Source: Streptomyces sp. NBC_01198
GTDB taxonomy: Bacteria > Actinomycetota > Actinomycetes > Streptomycetales > Streptomycetaceae
Direction of reading: 5' to 3'
DNA length: 64,000 nt
NCBI RefSeq assembly: GCF_036010485.1
Contig: NZ_CP108568.1
Span: 5,852,501 to 5,916,500 of the forward strand
The position numbers and the translations under genes were made by a program. This document shows positions 16,504 to 25,264 of the stretch, piece after piece. The notes beneath the pieces were generated by a model. That model worked only from the letters and a program-made list of their open reading frames with translations. It had not been told where the DNA came from and did no database searches. Each line of letters begins with the position of its first letter. The first letter of the stretch is position 1.

Positions 16504-17868
16504 GTGGCCGATTCCGGCGCGCGCCGCCGTCTGCTGCTGGTCTCCACCAACTACGCACCCGAGCACGCCGGAATAGGTCCCTACGCCACCCAGATCGCCG
16601 AGCACTGGGCGGCCGGCGGCGCCGAGGTGCACGTACTCGCCGGGATGCCGCACTATCCGGCGTGGCGGGTAGACCCGGCCTACGCGGGAGTGTGGCGTAC
16701 GGAGGAGGAGCGCGGCGGGGTGCGGGTGCACCGGCGCCGCCACACGGTCCCGCCGCGGCAGACCGCGGTGCGCCGGGCGCTGTTCGAGGCGTCGGTGCTC
16801 GGGCACGGCCTCTGGGCCGCGCCCGCGATGGGCAGACCCGACGCGGTGGTGGCCCAACTCCCCAGCGTGGCGGGCGGGATCATCGGCGCAAGGCTGGCCC
16901 GCCGCCACCGGGTGCCCTATGTCCCCGTGGTGCAGGACCTGATGGGCGCGGCGGCGAGGCAGAGCGGGATACGCGGCGGTGGGCGGGTCGCCGCGGCCGC
17001 CGGGGCCGCGGAGTCGTACGCGCTGCGCGGAGCGACCCTGGTGGGCGTGATCCACGAGACGTTCGTGCCGAAGGTCGCCGCGCTGGGCGTGCCGGAGGAC
17101 CGGATACGCCTGGTGCCCAACTGGTCGCACGTGAGGGGCCCTTCGCGCCCGCGTGAGGAGACGCGCGCCCGGCTCGGGTGGCGGCCGGGGCGGACGGTGC
17201 TGCTGCACTCGGGCAACATGGGCCTCAAGCAGGGCCTGGACGTTCTGGTCGCGGCAGCCAGGCTGGATCCTGAGCTGCTGGTCGTGCTGATGGGCGACGG
17301 CAACCAGCGGGAGCGGCTGCGGGAGTTGGCGGGAGGCCTGCCCAACCTGGAGTTCGCCCCGCCCGCCGATGACGCGGACTTCTCCGACGTGCTGGCCGCG
17401 GCGGACGTCCTGGCGGTCACGCAGCGGGCCTCGGTGCTCGACATGAGCGTCCCGTCCAAGCTCACCTCCTACTTCGCTGCCGGGCGCCCGGTGCTCGCCT
17501 CGGTCGCGGCGGCGGGCGGCACCGCCCAGGAGGTCGAACGCTCCGGCGCGGGGCTCGTGGTGCCCCCGGAGGATCCGCGCGCCCTGCTGGACGCGGTGCA
17601 CGCGCTGGCCGATGATCCTGACAGGGCCGACGCCCTGGGGGCGCGCGGACCGGTCTACGTACGCGAGCACCTGAGCCGCGAGGCGGGCCTCGCGCGGATC
17701 GACGCGCTGCTCGCCGAGGCGCTGGGCGAGGCCCCGTCGACCACCGCGAGCACCACCACGACCGCGAGCACCACCACGACCACGACCACGAGTACGACCG
17801 CGACCACCGCCGTCGCCGCCGCGACGGAGCCCGGGACCGGGGACGACGAGGGAGCAGAGGTCAAGTGA
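16504..17868 (+). CDS. WcaI-like GT4 glycosyltransferase with Thr-rich tail
   Basis: A 454-residue GT-B glycosyltransferase. The N-terminal acceptor domain starts LLLVSTNYAPEHAGIGPYATQ, as in the WcaI/WbuB group. The C-terminal GT1 donor domain (about 200-390) has HSGNMGLKQGLD and the late SKLTSYFAAGRPVLAS segment that contacts the nucleotide sugar. Residues ~412-440 are an unusual Thr/Ala/Ser run encoded by an ACC/ACG-rich triplet repeat (17740-17825). GTG 16504 lies 8 nt after GGGGGAAGG. It overlaps the next gene by 4 nt (GTGA). Such enzymes add a sugar, fucose in the WcaI case, to a lipid-linked intermediate. Confidence 0.88.
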   Translation: MADSGARRRLLLVSTNYAPEHAGIGPYATQIAEHWAAGGAEVHVLAGMPHYPAWRVDPAYAGVWRTEEERGGVRVHRRRHTVPPRQTAVRRALFEASVLGHGLWAAPAMGRPDAVVAQLPSVAGGIIGARLARRHRVPYVPVVQDLMGAAARQSGIRGGGRVAAAAGAAESYALRGATLVGVIHETFVPKVAALGVPEDRIRLVPNWSHVRGPSRPREETRARLGWRPGRTVLLHSGNMGLKQGLDVLVAAARLDPELLVVLMGDGNQRERLRELAGGLPNLEFAPPADDADFSDVLAAADVLAVTQRASVLDMSVPSKLTSYFAAGRPVLASVAAAGGTAQEVERSGAGLVVPPEDPRALLDAVHALADDPDRADALGARGPVYVREHLSREAGLARIDALLAEALGEAPSTTASTTTTASTTTTTTTSTTATTAVAAATEPGTGDDEGAEVK

Positions 17869-19544
17869 CCGACGTGACGCGCACGGAGCAGCCGCAGGAC
17901 GAACCCGACCTGCTGCGCGACCAGTTCCGCCAGCTGGTCCGCTATCGGGCGCTGCTGGCCGTCGGGTTGCTGATCGGCCTGCTCGGCGGTGCCTACCTCG
18001 CCTTCAGCGGCGCCGACACGTACACCGCGACCAGCGAGATCCGGATCAAGGCCGCCATCGAGGACCCCTTCGTGGCCGGGGCCACCGCGGACAAGAACAT
18101 CGACATCGGCACCGAGCGGCAGAGCGCGCTCAGCAGCACCGTCGCCGACGCCGCCGCCAAGTCCACCGGGGCCCCGGTGCGGACGATGTCGAAGTGCCTC
18201 CAGGTGACCAACCCACCCAACACCCTGGTCCTGCGCCTCACCTGCACGGCCGGGACCGCGCGGCACGCGGCGGACTGGGTGAACGCCTTCACCAAGGCCT
18301 ACCTGGACGACCGGCAGCAGCAGACCAAGGCCACCGTCCAGCGCATGGTGGCCAGTTACCAGTCCCAGCTGGACCCGATGGTCACCCAGCGCGACGACCT
18401 GCTCGACCAGATCGCGCACGCCAAGAGCAACCAGATCGCCGGCACCCTGATCTCCTCGCAGACCAACCTGCTCAGCCGGATCACCGAACTCAACGCCGAC
18501 ATCAGCGGGTTGCGCGCCCTGGACACCACGCCGGGCCTGGTCATCAAGCCGGGCGTAGCGCCCGACGCGCCCTCCGGGCCGCGGCTGCCGATGATGCTCG
18601 GCCTCGGCGGCGGTGTCGGGATCGCGCTCGGCCTGCTCCTCGCCTGGGTGCGGCTGGTCTTCGACCCGACCGTACGCAGCGAGAGCGAGGTCACCCGCGC
18701 GCTCGGCGCCCCGGTGCTCGGCACCCTGCCCCGGCTGCGCGGCCGCAGGGGCGGGGAGGACGGCCGGGCCGGCGGACTGCTCGCGGGCGGCCGCGGCGAC
18801 GGGCGGCTCGCCGAGGAGTACCGCGCGGTCGCCTTCCGGCTCACCCACGACAAGCGCTTCTCCGAGCGGCGCAGGCTGCTGGTCGTCGCCCCGCGCGGCA
18901 CCGGCGACACCCCGGCGGCGGTCGCCGTCAACCTGGCCGCGTCCTTCGCCGAGATGGGCATGGAGGTGCTGCTGGTCGAGGCCGACCTGCGCACTCCCGC
19001 GCTGTCCGCCCGGCTGCGTACCACGGACGGCGGGCGGCCCGGCTGGGCCAGGACGCCCGGGCTCGGCGAGGGCGGCTGGCCCGCAGGGCTGCAGATGCCC
19101 ATCGACGCGGGGGAGTCCGGCTCCTTCGACCTGGTGCCGGGACGCCGGGTGCGCAATGTCGCCCGGGCCCTGACGTCCGCCCCGGCAGGCCGGCTGTTCG
19201 CCGAGGCCGACGAACCCGGTTCCGTCGTGGTCGTCCTCGCGCCCCCGGTCCTCGGCTACGCCGACGCCGTCGCGCTCGCCGACCGGGTCGACGGGGTCGT
19301 CGTGGTGTGCGACCCGCGGGCCGTGCACCGCGCCGACCTGGAACGCGTACGCGAACTGCTCGACGCCGCCGGGGCCGCGGTGCTCGGTGTCGTCCTGCAC
19401 CCGGCGGAGCCCGGCACCGGCCGCCGTTTCGGCTTCGGCCGCCCGTCCCGCCCGGCGGGCCCCGGCACGCCCGCGGCCCGGCGGGACGGTGAAGTCCCGC
19501 TGGACACGCCTGCCGGGCAGCCGGAGCGCCACCCGGTCCCTTGA
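17865..19544 (+). CDS. Wzz/BY-kinase-like chain-length protein with degenerate Walker A
   Basis: A 559-residue polysaccharide copolymerase. Two transmembrane helices (29-47 and ~241-262) flank an extracellular Wzz-type coiled region (LDPMVTQRDDLLDQIAHAKSN). The cytoplasmic part from about 335 resembles BY-kinases, with VLLVEADLRTP for Walker A'. The Walker A itself reads APRGTGDTPAA, with Asp where GxGK[ST] has Lys. There is no C-terminal Tyr cluster. It is therefore probably a chain-length regulator without kinase activity. It overlaps both neighbours by 4 nt, so synthesis is coupled to the glycosyltransferase and flippase. Confidence 0.86.
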   Translation: MTDVTRTEQPQDEPDLLRDQFRQLVRYRALLAVGLLIGLLGGAYLAFSGADTYTATSEIRIKAAIEDPFVAGATADKNIDIGTERQSALSSTVADAAAKSTGAPVRTMSKCLQVTNPPNTLVLRLTCTAGTARHAADWVNAFTKAYLDDRQQQTKATVQRMVASYQSQLDPMVTQRDDLLDQIAHAKSNQIAGTLISSQTNLLSRITELNADISGLRALDTTPGLVIKPGVAPDAPSGPRLPMMLGLGGGVGIALGLLLAWVRLVFDPTVRSESEVTRALGAPVLGTLPRLRGRRGGEDGRAGGLLAGGRGDGRLAEEYRAVAFRLTHDKRFSERRRLLVVAPRGTGDTPAAVAVNLAASFAEMGMEVLLVEADLRTPALSARLRTTDGGRPGWARTPGLGEGGWPAGLQMPIDAGESGSFDLVPGRRVRNVARALTSAPAGRLFAEADEPGSVVVVLAPPVLGYADAVALADRVDGVVVVCDPRAVHRADLERVRELLDAAGAAVLGVVLHPAEPGTGRRFGFGRPSRPAGPGTPAARRDGEVPLDTPAGQPERHPVP

Positions 19545-20917
19545 GCGGCCCCGCCCCGCGGCAGTCCGCCGCGGCCGGGGCCGCCCCAGAGGACCTGCGG
19601 GGCGCCGACGACGCGCCCGGCGGCGAGACCGCGGAGAGCGCCGCGGGCATCGGCTCCAAGGCCGCCATCGTCAGCTCGGTGGCCGACCAGGGCGTGGCCG
19701 CCTTCACCAACATCATCGTGCTGGTGGTCGCCGCCCGGCTGTCCACCGCGGCCGGCTTCTCGGTGTTCTCGATGGTCTACATGATCTTCACCGTGCTGCT
19801 CGGCGTCGGCGTGTCCTACGTCGGCCAGGCGCTGGTGCTGGAACGCGGCACCGAACGCGTACGGGCCGCCTGCCGGTCGGCGGCGACCTTCACCGCCGTC
19901 GCCTCCACCGTGATCGGCCTGACCATGGCCGTCGGGCTGGGCCTCGCGGACGGCGCGACCGCGCACGGGCTCGCGGTGCTCGGCCTGGTCCTGCCGATCG
20001 TGCTGACCCAGGACGGCCTGCGGTACTGCTTCTCCGCGCTGCGGCTGCCGCACTACGCCCTGGTCGGCGACACCGTGCGGCTGCTGGTGGCGGTGCCCGC
20101 GCTCGCCGTGCAGCCGCACGGGGCAGGCCCGCAGCGGCTGATCGCGGTGTGGGGGCTCTCCGCGCTGCCGGCGCTGCTGGTGGCCGCCGGGCTGCTGTGG
20201 CCGCGGGTCAGGGGCGCGGAGCTCGACCTGCGGAAGTTCCTGCGGCGCGGACACCTCGGGCAGCGCTTCGTCGTCGAGTTCGGCGTCGGCAACGCCACCA
20301 GCCAGCTCGCCGTGGTCGGCCTCGGGCTGTTCGCCGCGCCCCTCGCGGTCGGGGCCCTGCGCGGCGCCACCACCCTCTTCGGCCCGATGAACGTGCTGTT
20401 CAACTCCGCCACCGCCTTCGGCCCGCCGCTGCTCAACCGGGTGCGCGGCGCCGACAGCAAGGTCCGCGCCACCGCCGTGCTGGCCGTCGCGCTCGCCTGG
20501 GTCGCCGCGGTCTGGACGATCGTGCTGCTCCTGCTGCCCGACCATGTCGGCCGCCAGCTCCTCGGCGACACCTGGGCCGCGTCCTCCGGCCTGCTCGCCG
20601 CGTCGGGCAGCCAGTACGCGGGCATCGCGCTGGGCACCAGCGCCCTGCTCACCCTGCGGGTGCTGCAGCCCAAGGCGACGCTGCCGATCCAGGTGGTCTT
20701 CTCGCTCGCCTCGGTTGTCTTCATGCTCGCGGGCTACCGCGTCGACGGCGTCTACGGGGCCGCCTGGGGCCTGTGCCTGGGCTCCGCGCTGAAGGCGGCC
20801 GCCCTGTGGCTGCGGATCGCCGCCGTCCGGCGCGGCCCGGCTGCCGCCGCCGGGCGGCAGGCCCCCGGCGGTACCGGCGAGGCGGTCATCGCAGGATCTT
20901 CCGCCGGTCCTCGCTGA
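19541..20917 (+). CDS. Wzx-like lipid-linked oligosaccharide flippase
   Basis: A 458-residue membrane protein with about 12 hydrophobic segments, resembling the polysaccharide-specific branch of the MOP flippase family. The first ~40 residues are a soluble Ala/Gly-rich lead. TTG 19541 overlaps the upstream stop as TTGA, which decides the start. In the Wzx/Wzy pathway it would turn undecaprenyl-linked repeat units to the outer face, consistent with the Wzz- and Wzy-like genes on either side. The last 32 nt overlap the convergent polymerase gene. Confidence 0.8.
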   Translation: MSGPAPRQSAAAGAAPEDLRGADDAPGGETAESAAGIGSKAAIVSSVADQGVAAFTNIIVLVVAARLSTAAGFSVFSMVYMIFTVLLGVGVSYVGQALVLERGTERVRAACRSAATFTAVASTVIGLTMAVGLGLADGATAHGLAVLGLVLPIVLTQDGLRYCFSALRLPHYALVGDTVRLLVAVPALAVQPHGAGPQRLIAVWGLSALPALLVAAGLLWPRVRGAELDLRKFLRRGHLGQRFVVEFGVGNATSQLAVVGLGLFAAPLAVGALRGATTLFGPMNVLFNSATAFGPPLLNRVRGADSKVRATAVLAVALAWVAAVWTIVLLLLPDHVGRQLLGDTWAASSGLLAASGSQYAGIALGTSALLTLRVLQPKATLPIQVVFSLASVVFMLAGYRVDGVYGAAWGLCLGSALKAAALWLRIAAVRRGPAAAAGRQAPGGTGEAVIAGSSAGPR

Positions 20918-22358
20918 AGGTGGTGACCAGGGCCAGGCAGACCGCCGCGATGCCGATCCGCCCCGAGGCCTGCAGCAGTGGGCCGCGCAGCAGGATGAAC
21001 GAGTACCCGCACACCAGCGGGATCACCACCGCCATCACCGTGCCGGGGCGGCCGTCCTCCACCGTCCGCTGCGCGTACCGCCGGTCGCCGCGCGCGCACA
21101 GGTAGCCCAGCGCGAGGAAGCCGCCGGACATGCCCACCGGGCCGAAGTCCAGCCACAGTTCGGCCCACAGCGGCGACGACAGGTTGGTGTTGGTCATGCC
21201 CATCCAGCGGCCGACCTGCACGCCCGAGTCCAGCGGTTTGCCGTGCCACACCGAGCGCGGCACGAAGAAGAAGACGTCGGCGGCCAGTTGCCGCCCGTGC
21301 GCGTGCCCCTTGCCCGAGTGCACGAAGGTCAGGGTGTTCGCGAACATCCCCACCTGGTCGTAGTCCTTGATGGTCAGCGGTTCGAGCACCGATGTCGTCT
21401 GCACCGGGTGGTAGCCGCCGGAGTCGTAGCGGAAGCGGTCAAGGAAGGGGAACAGCACCAAGGCCGCCACCACCCCGGTCACCAGCGCAGCCCGGTACAT
21501 CACCGGGCTCCTGGGGAAGGCGGTGAACAGCAGCGCGAACACGACGGTCAGGAACCAGTAACGCGGGTTCGAGATCGGGTTGTTGACGATCGCGTTGACC
21601 ACCACGAGGCCGCCGAGAGCGGCGATCGCCAGCGGGGTGCGCCTGGCCGCCCTAGAGGTGATCATCCAGCGCACCAGGAACAGCAGCGCCAGCAGCGCCG
21701 GAACGGTCCCGAAGCCGCGGATGAAGGCGGAGCCGACGTGGCTGTCGCCGCCGCCACCGGCCAGGCCGCTGGACTGCACCGACTCGCTGATCGCCTGCCT
21801 GCTGGTGAAGAAGACGGCAGGGCCGCCGAGTTTGGCGATCGACAGCGCGCTGGCGGCGTAGGCGAGAGCGATCAGCAGCCACAGCCTCCGGCGGGAGACC
21901 TGCGCGGGCGGGCGCGGGCGTCGCACCCGGGCGGCCGGGCGGTGCCTGGCCAGCAGCGCGCCCACGTCGAAGAACACGCAGCCGACCAGGACGAGGGTGA
22001 TCGCGGTGGCGGTGTCCGACCGCGGTCCCACCACCGGCGTCGGGACCTGGCCGATCACCTCCTGGGCCAGCGGTGCGACGCCCATCGCGACGTACACGAA
22101 CAGCCAGAAGGCGCCCTGGATCAGCCGCCGCCGGCGGGTCAGCACCATGGCGGCGAGACGGCCGCCGGCGTAGACGGTCAGCGTCAGCTGCAGCCAGTAC
22201 GCGGCGTCGCGGACACCGGTGCCGGGCTGCGCGGTGACGTATCCCGGCAGCAGGGCGACCAGGGCCAGCACGAGGGGCACGGCCAGCGCGCGGGACAGCG
22301 CCGCGCGCGGCACCGACCGAGTCGTGCCGTGGACCCCGATGCTCTGGCTCACCGCCAT
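20886..22358 (-). CDS. Wzy-like polysaccharide polymerase membrane protein
   Basis: A 490-residue protein with roughly ten transmembrane segments and a larger extracellular loop near residues 330-400, the layout of oligosaccharide repeat-unit polymerases. Conserved residues typical of the family (for example NPRYWF and SPLWAELWLDFGPVGM near the C-terminus) are visible, but Wzy proteins diverge strongly, so the call rests on topology and context. ATG 22358 follows GGAGGGGG. It faces the flippase gene and overlaps it by 32 nt. Confidence 0.72.
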   Translation of the reverse strand: MAVSQSIGVHGTTRSVPRAALSRALAVPLVLALVALLPGYVTAQPGTGVRDAAYWLQLTLTVYAGGRLAAMVLTRRRRLIQGAFWLFVYVAMGVAPLAQEVIGQVPTPVVGPRSDTATAITLVLVGCVFFDVGALLARHRPAARVRRPRPPAQVSRRRLWLLIALAYAASALSIAKLGGPAVFFTSRQAISESVQSSGLAGGGGDSHVGSAFIRGFGTVPALLALLFLVRWMITSRAARRTPLAIAALGGLVVVNAIVNNPISNPRYWFLTVVFALLFTAFPRSPVMYRAALVTGVVAALVLFPFLDRFRYDSGGYHPVQTTSVLEPLTIKDYDQVGMFANTLTFVHSGKGHAHGRQLAADVFFFVPRSVWHGKPLDSGVQVGRWMGMTNTNLSSPLWAELWLDFGPVGMSGGFLALGYLCARGDRRYAQRTVEDGRPGTVMAVVIPLVCGYSFILLRGPLLQASGRIGIAAVCLALVTTFSEDRRKILR

Positions 22359-22561
22359 GCGCCGCCCCCTCCCCCCGGGCGAGTCTATTCGGCCGCCCGG
22401 TCCGCCGCGGGCGCTCCGGCCGTTCCGGGGTGATCAGCCCGAGCGGCAGCCGATCACCGGCAGCGCGCGGGGGGTTGGCCGAAGCGCCGCGGTGGCGCGG
22501 CGCACCCGGATAGGCTGCGGGGAGGGGGCGCCCAAGGGGCGCCCGGGGGGAAGGGGGAGAC

Positions 22562-23728
22562 GTGCGGGTCCTGCATGTCGTCACGCTGCACACGCCCACG
22601 AACGACTTCGGCGGCCCCACCCGGGTCGCCCTGAACCTCTCCAAAGGCCTGCGCCGCAAAGGCGTGGACGCCCGCATCGCCACGCTGGGCGACAAGTTCA
22701 CCGGGCCGCTTCCCTCGGAACTGGAGGGCGTGCCGTCCTTCGTGCACCAGGCACGCCACGTGCTGCCCGCGTTCGAGGTGAGCGGGATCACCTCGCCCGC
22801 CCTGCTGCGCAAGGCCCGCCGCATGGTGAAGGGCGCGGACATCGTCCACGTCCACCTCATGCGCGACCTGATCACCCTCCCGTTCGCCCTGGTCGCGCTG
22901 GAGGCCGGCGTCCCCCTCGTGGTGCAGACGCACGGGATGATCGACCCGACGGAGAAGCTCTTCGCGCGGGCCGTCGACCTGCTCGGCATGCGGCGGGTGC
23001 TGCGGCAGGCCGACGCGATCCTCCATCTGACGGCGACCGAGCGCGACGGCGTGCAGGCGGTCGTGCCGGGGACGCCGCTGACGACCTTCCACCGGCTGGT
23101 CAACGGGGTGACGCCGCAGGAGGCCCGCCCGCCGCGGGGCGACCGGCCGCCGACGGTGCTGTACCTGGCCCGGGTGCAGAAGCGCAAGCGGCCCGAGGAC
23201 TTCGTGCGGGCGATGCCGACCGTGCTCGCCCGCCATCCGGACGCCCGCTTCGTGCTCGCCGGGCCCGACACCGGTGAGCTGACCGGGCCCATGCGGGAGT
23301 TGGCCGCCGAGTTGGGGGTCGCGGACTCGCTGGAGTGCGTGGGCGCGCTCGGCCACGAGGAGGTGCTTGCCAGGCTGCGGGCGGCGGACGTCTACGTCCT
23401 GCCGTCGGTGGTCGAGCCGTTCGCCGTGTCGATCCTCGAGGCGATGTCGGTGGGACTGCCGGTGGTGGTGGCCCGCACCGGCGGCCTGTCGCCGGACGTC
23501 GAGGCGGCCGGGGCCGGCCGGGTCACCGACAGCCGCCCCGACGCGGACAACGGCCCGCTGGTCGGCCGGGCGGTGCTGGAACTGCTCGAACCGGCCGCCA
23601 ACGAGCAGGCCTCGCAGGCCGCCCGGCAGCTGATCCACGACCGCTTCTCGATCGACGCGGTCGTGGACACGCTGCTGGGCGTCTACGCCGGTGTCACGCC
23701 GAAGGGCGCTGCTGTTCGCGGGTCTTGA
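22562..23728 (+). CDS. GT4 family glycosyltransferase
   Basis: A 388-residue GT-B enzyme. It begins VLHVVTLHTPTNDFGGPTRVALNLSKGL, a classic GT4 N-terminus with the GG loop. The C-terminal donor domain shows YLARVQKRKRPEDFV and EPFAVSILEAMSVGLPVV, the E-x7-E region that binds the nucleotide sugar. GTG 22562 has AAGGGGGAGA directly upstream. It is transcribed away from the polymerase gene and overlaps the GT2 gene convergently by 35 nt. The sugar donor cannot be deduced; GDP-fucose or GDP-mannose are candidates from the nearby gmd and fcl. Confidence 0.87.
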   Translation: MRVLHVVTLHTPTNDFGGPTRVALNLSKGLRRKGVDARIATLGDKFTGPLPSELEGVPSFVHQARHVLPAFEVSGITSPALLRKARRMVKGADIVHVHLMRDLITLPFALVALEAGVPLVVQTHGMIDPTEKLFARAVDLLGMRRVLRQADAILHLTATERDGVQAVVPGTPLTTFHRLVNGVTPQEARPPRGDRPPTVLYLARVQKRKRPEDFVRAMPTVLARHPDARFVLAGPDTGELTGPMRELAAELGVADSLECVGALGHEEVLARLRAADVYVLPSVVEPFAVSILEAMSVGLPVVVARTGGLSPDVEAAGAGRVTDSRPDADNGPLVGRAVLELLEPAANEQASQAARQLIHDRFSIDAVVDTLLGVYAGVTPKGAAVRGS

Positions 23729-24524
23729 GCCCGATCTGCCAGCGGTAGAAGCTCATCGCGAGGGCATAGTCCAGGCCTGCCCTGCCGTCCAGGAAGCCGC
23801 GCCTGTAGACGTACGCGTAGCCGAAGGACACCAGCGGCTTGAAGGGCACCTTGTGGAAGAGCTGCCCCTGCCGGGTCTTGACCTTCCTGATCTGCTCCTT
23901 GACCGCCGGGTTGAGTTCGAGCCAGGCCTCCCAGTCGGAGTAGCGGTTGTGCCGGTCGAACCAGGTGCGTACCGGATCGAGGTCCTCGTGCTCGATGGGG
24001 GACCGCAGCCGCGCGGCTGACTCGGCCACCGGCTGGTAATGGCCCTCCTGCTCGCCCATACCGGGGGCGTCGAGGTCGCCGACCTCGGGGAAGCGGCAGC
24101 GAGTGCGGTCCATCAGGGCGCGTTTGACGATGGTGTAGCCGTGCCGCAGCCGGCGGCCGGCGAACCAGTAGCCCAGCGGGATGTCGAAGGCGGCCACCGA
24201 CGGCGGCCCCGCGGCGAACACCGACCGCAGCTCGCCGAGCAGTTCGGGGCTCGGCGTCTCGTCGCCGTCCAGGAAGAGCAGCCACGGGATCTCCGGGTGC
24301 ACGTGGTCCAGGCACCACTGCTTCTTCTTCGGGTAGCGGCCGTCCCAGGCGTAGTCGACGGTCTCCGCGCCCAGTTCGGCGGCGATCTTGCAGGTGTCGT
24401 CGGTGCTGTCGGAGTCCACCACGACGACGGCCTGGACGTGGTCGATGACCGACGAGACCGTACGCGCGATGTTCTCGGCCTCGTTCTTGGTCGGTATCGC
24501 CACGACGAGCGGCAGCTTGTCCAT
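23694..24524 (-). CDS. GT2 family glycosyltransferase (WaaE/KdtX-like)
   Basis: A 276-residue GT-A enzyme. The N-terminal core begins VVAIPTKNEAENIARTV; VVDSDSTDDT follows, and LFLDGDE near residue 85 is the metal-binding DxD equivalent. The later WYFAGRRLRHG/HEDLDP-type pattern resembles WaaE core glucosyltransferases and their Gram-positive relatives. ATG 24524 overlaps the upstream lipoprotein stop (TGATG) and has GGAGGG upstream. It is the last gene of a three-gene operon with a lipoprotein and a secreted LamG protein. Confidence 0.87.
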   Translation of the reverse strand: MDKLPLVVAIPTKNEAENIARTVSSVIDHVQAVVVVDSDSTDDTCKIAAELGAETVDYAWDGRYPKKKQWCLDHVHPEIPWLLFLDGDETPSPELLGELRSVFAAGPPSVAAFDIPLGYWFAGRRLRHGYTIVKRALMDRTRCRFPEVGDLDAPGMGEQEGHYQPVAESAARLRSPIEHEDLDPVRTWFDRHNRYSDWEAWLELNPAVKEQIRKVKTRQGQLFHKVPFKPLVSFGYAYVYRRGFLDGRAGLDYALAMSFYRWQIGLKTREQQRPSA

Positions 24525-25264
24525 CAGGTCCCTCCGGAGGCCAGCCAGGCGTAGCACCCGCTGGACGTGATGCCGCGCGCGGCGGCCGGAACGGTCAGCC
24601 GGGCGCCGCCGCCCGACGTCAGGGTGGCGCCGCCGGCGCCGGTGACCCGCCAGTTGCACGACGGCGAGGGGTTCGGCGCCCGGTAGCGGCCGGGCGCGAC
24701 CGACTTGGCGGGCACGGCCTTGGCGGCCACGGTGAACGTCCCGTCGCCGAAGCCGCGCCGGGCCGCGTCGATGACGGACTGCTGGTCCGGACACAGGGCG
24801 CTGACCGCGGCCGACGCGCCGGACATGCTGATGTCACCGGTGACGATGGCGCTGGCGGCCGCGTCCTTGTCGATCTTCGCGGTACGGGTCAGCCGGTCGC
24901 AGATCTCCTGCCCGCCCTCCAACACCGCGGCGGGGTCGGTGCCTTGCGGGACCCTGCCGGACAGGTAGGTCTTCTGCTGTTTGGTGAAGCTGCCGCCGCC
25001 GGGCGGGGTGAGCCGGGCATCCGGCACTTTGGGGGCGTTCGCCGCCGACCCGGACCCCTCGGTGGCGGGCGCCGTGCCGGGCGCGGCCGTGGAGGCCGTC
25101 GCGGTGGCGCCTGCCGGGGCCGACACCACGGTGCTCGGCCGGTCGCCGGCCCTGGGACCGTCCTTGCCGCCGCTTGAGCCTGAGCCGCAACCGCCGAGCA
25201 GCAGCGCTGCCGCCGCCGTCACGAGGACGGCGGCGGCAGCGGCAGGGCGGTGGGACCCGGTCAC
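24524..25264 (-). CDS. Putative lipoprotein, unknown function
   Basis: A 246-residue exported protein. The signal segment ends in LLLGGC (lipobox), and a long Ser/Thr/Ala/Gly/Pro linker runs to about residue 85. The folded part has two segments: a helical region (KQQKTYLSGR...AAVLEGGQEICDRL) and a C-terminal beta-rich part with CNWRVTGAGG and two further cysteines. The C-terminus recalls surface proteins with a C-terminal CxW beta-sandwich, but I cannot name the family. GTG 25264 overlaps the upstream stop by 4 nt (GTGA). Confidence 0.75.
   Translation of the reverse strand: MTGSHRPAAAAAVLVTAAAALLLGGCGSGSSGGKDGPRAGDRPSTVVSAPAGATATASTAAPGTAPATEGSGSAANAPKVPDARLTPPGGGSFTKQQKTYLSGRVPQGTDPAAVLEGGQEICDRLTRTAKIDKDAAASAIVTGDISMSGASAAVSALCPDQQSVIDAARRGFGDGTFTVAAKAVPAKSVAPGRYRAPNPSPSCNWRVTGAGGATLTSGGGARLTVPAAARGITSSGCYAWLASGGT

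Noticed and set aside
17740..17825. Short regular repeat that might be mistaken for a CRISPR array
   Set aside because: The unit is 3 nt within a coding frame, with no spacers; it encodes a Thr-rich tail.
17655..19532. Long minus-strand open frame opposite the Wzz-like gene (625 codons)
   Set aside because: Composition is Gly/Arg/Val/Gln-rich with no domain; it mirrors the third-position GC bias of the real gene on the plus strand, which has clear Wzz features and 4-nt overlaps on both sides.
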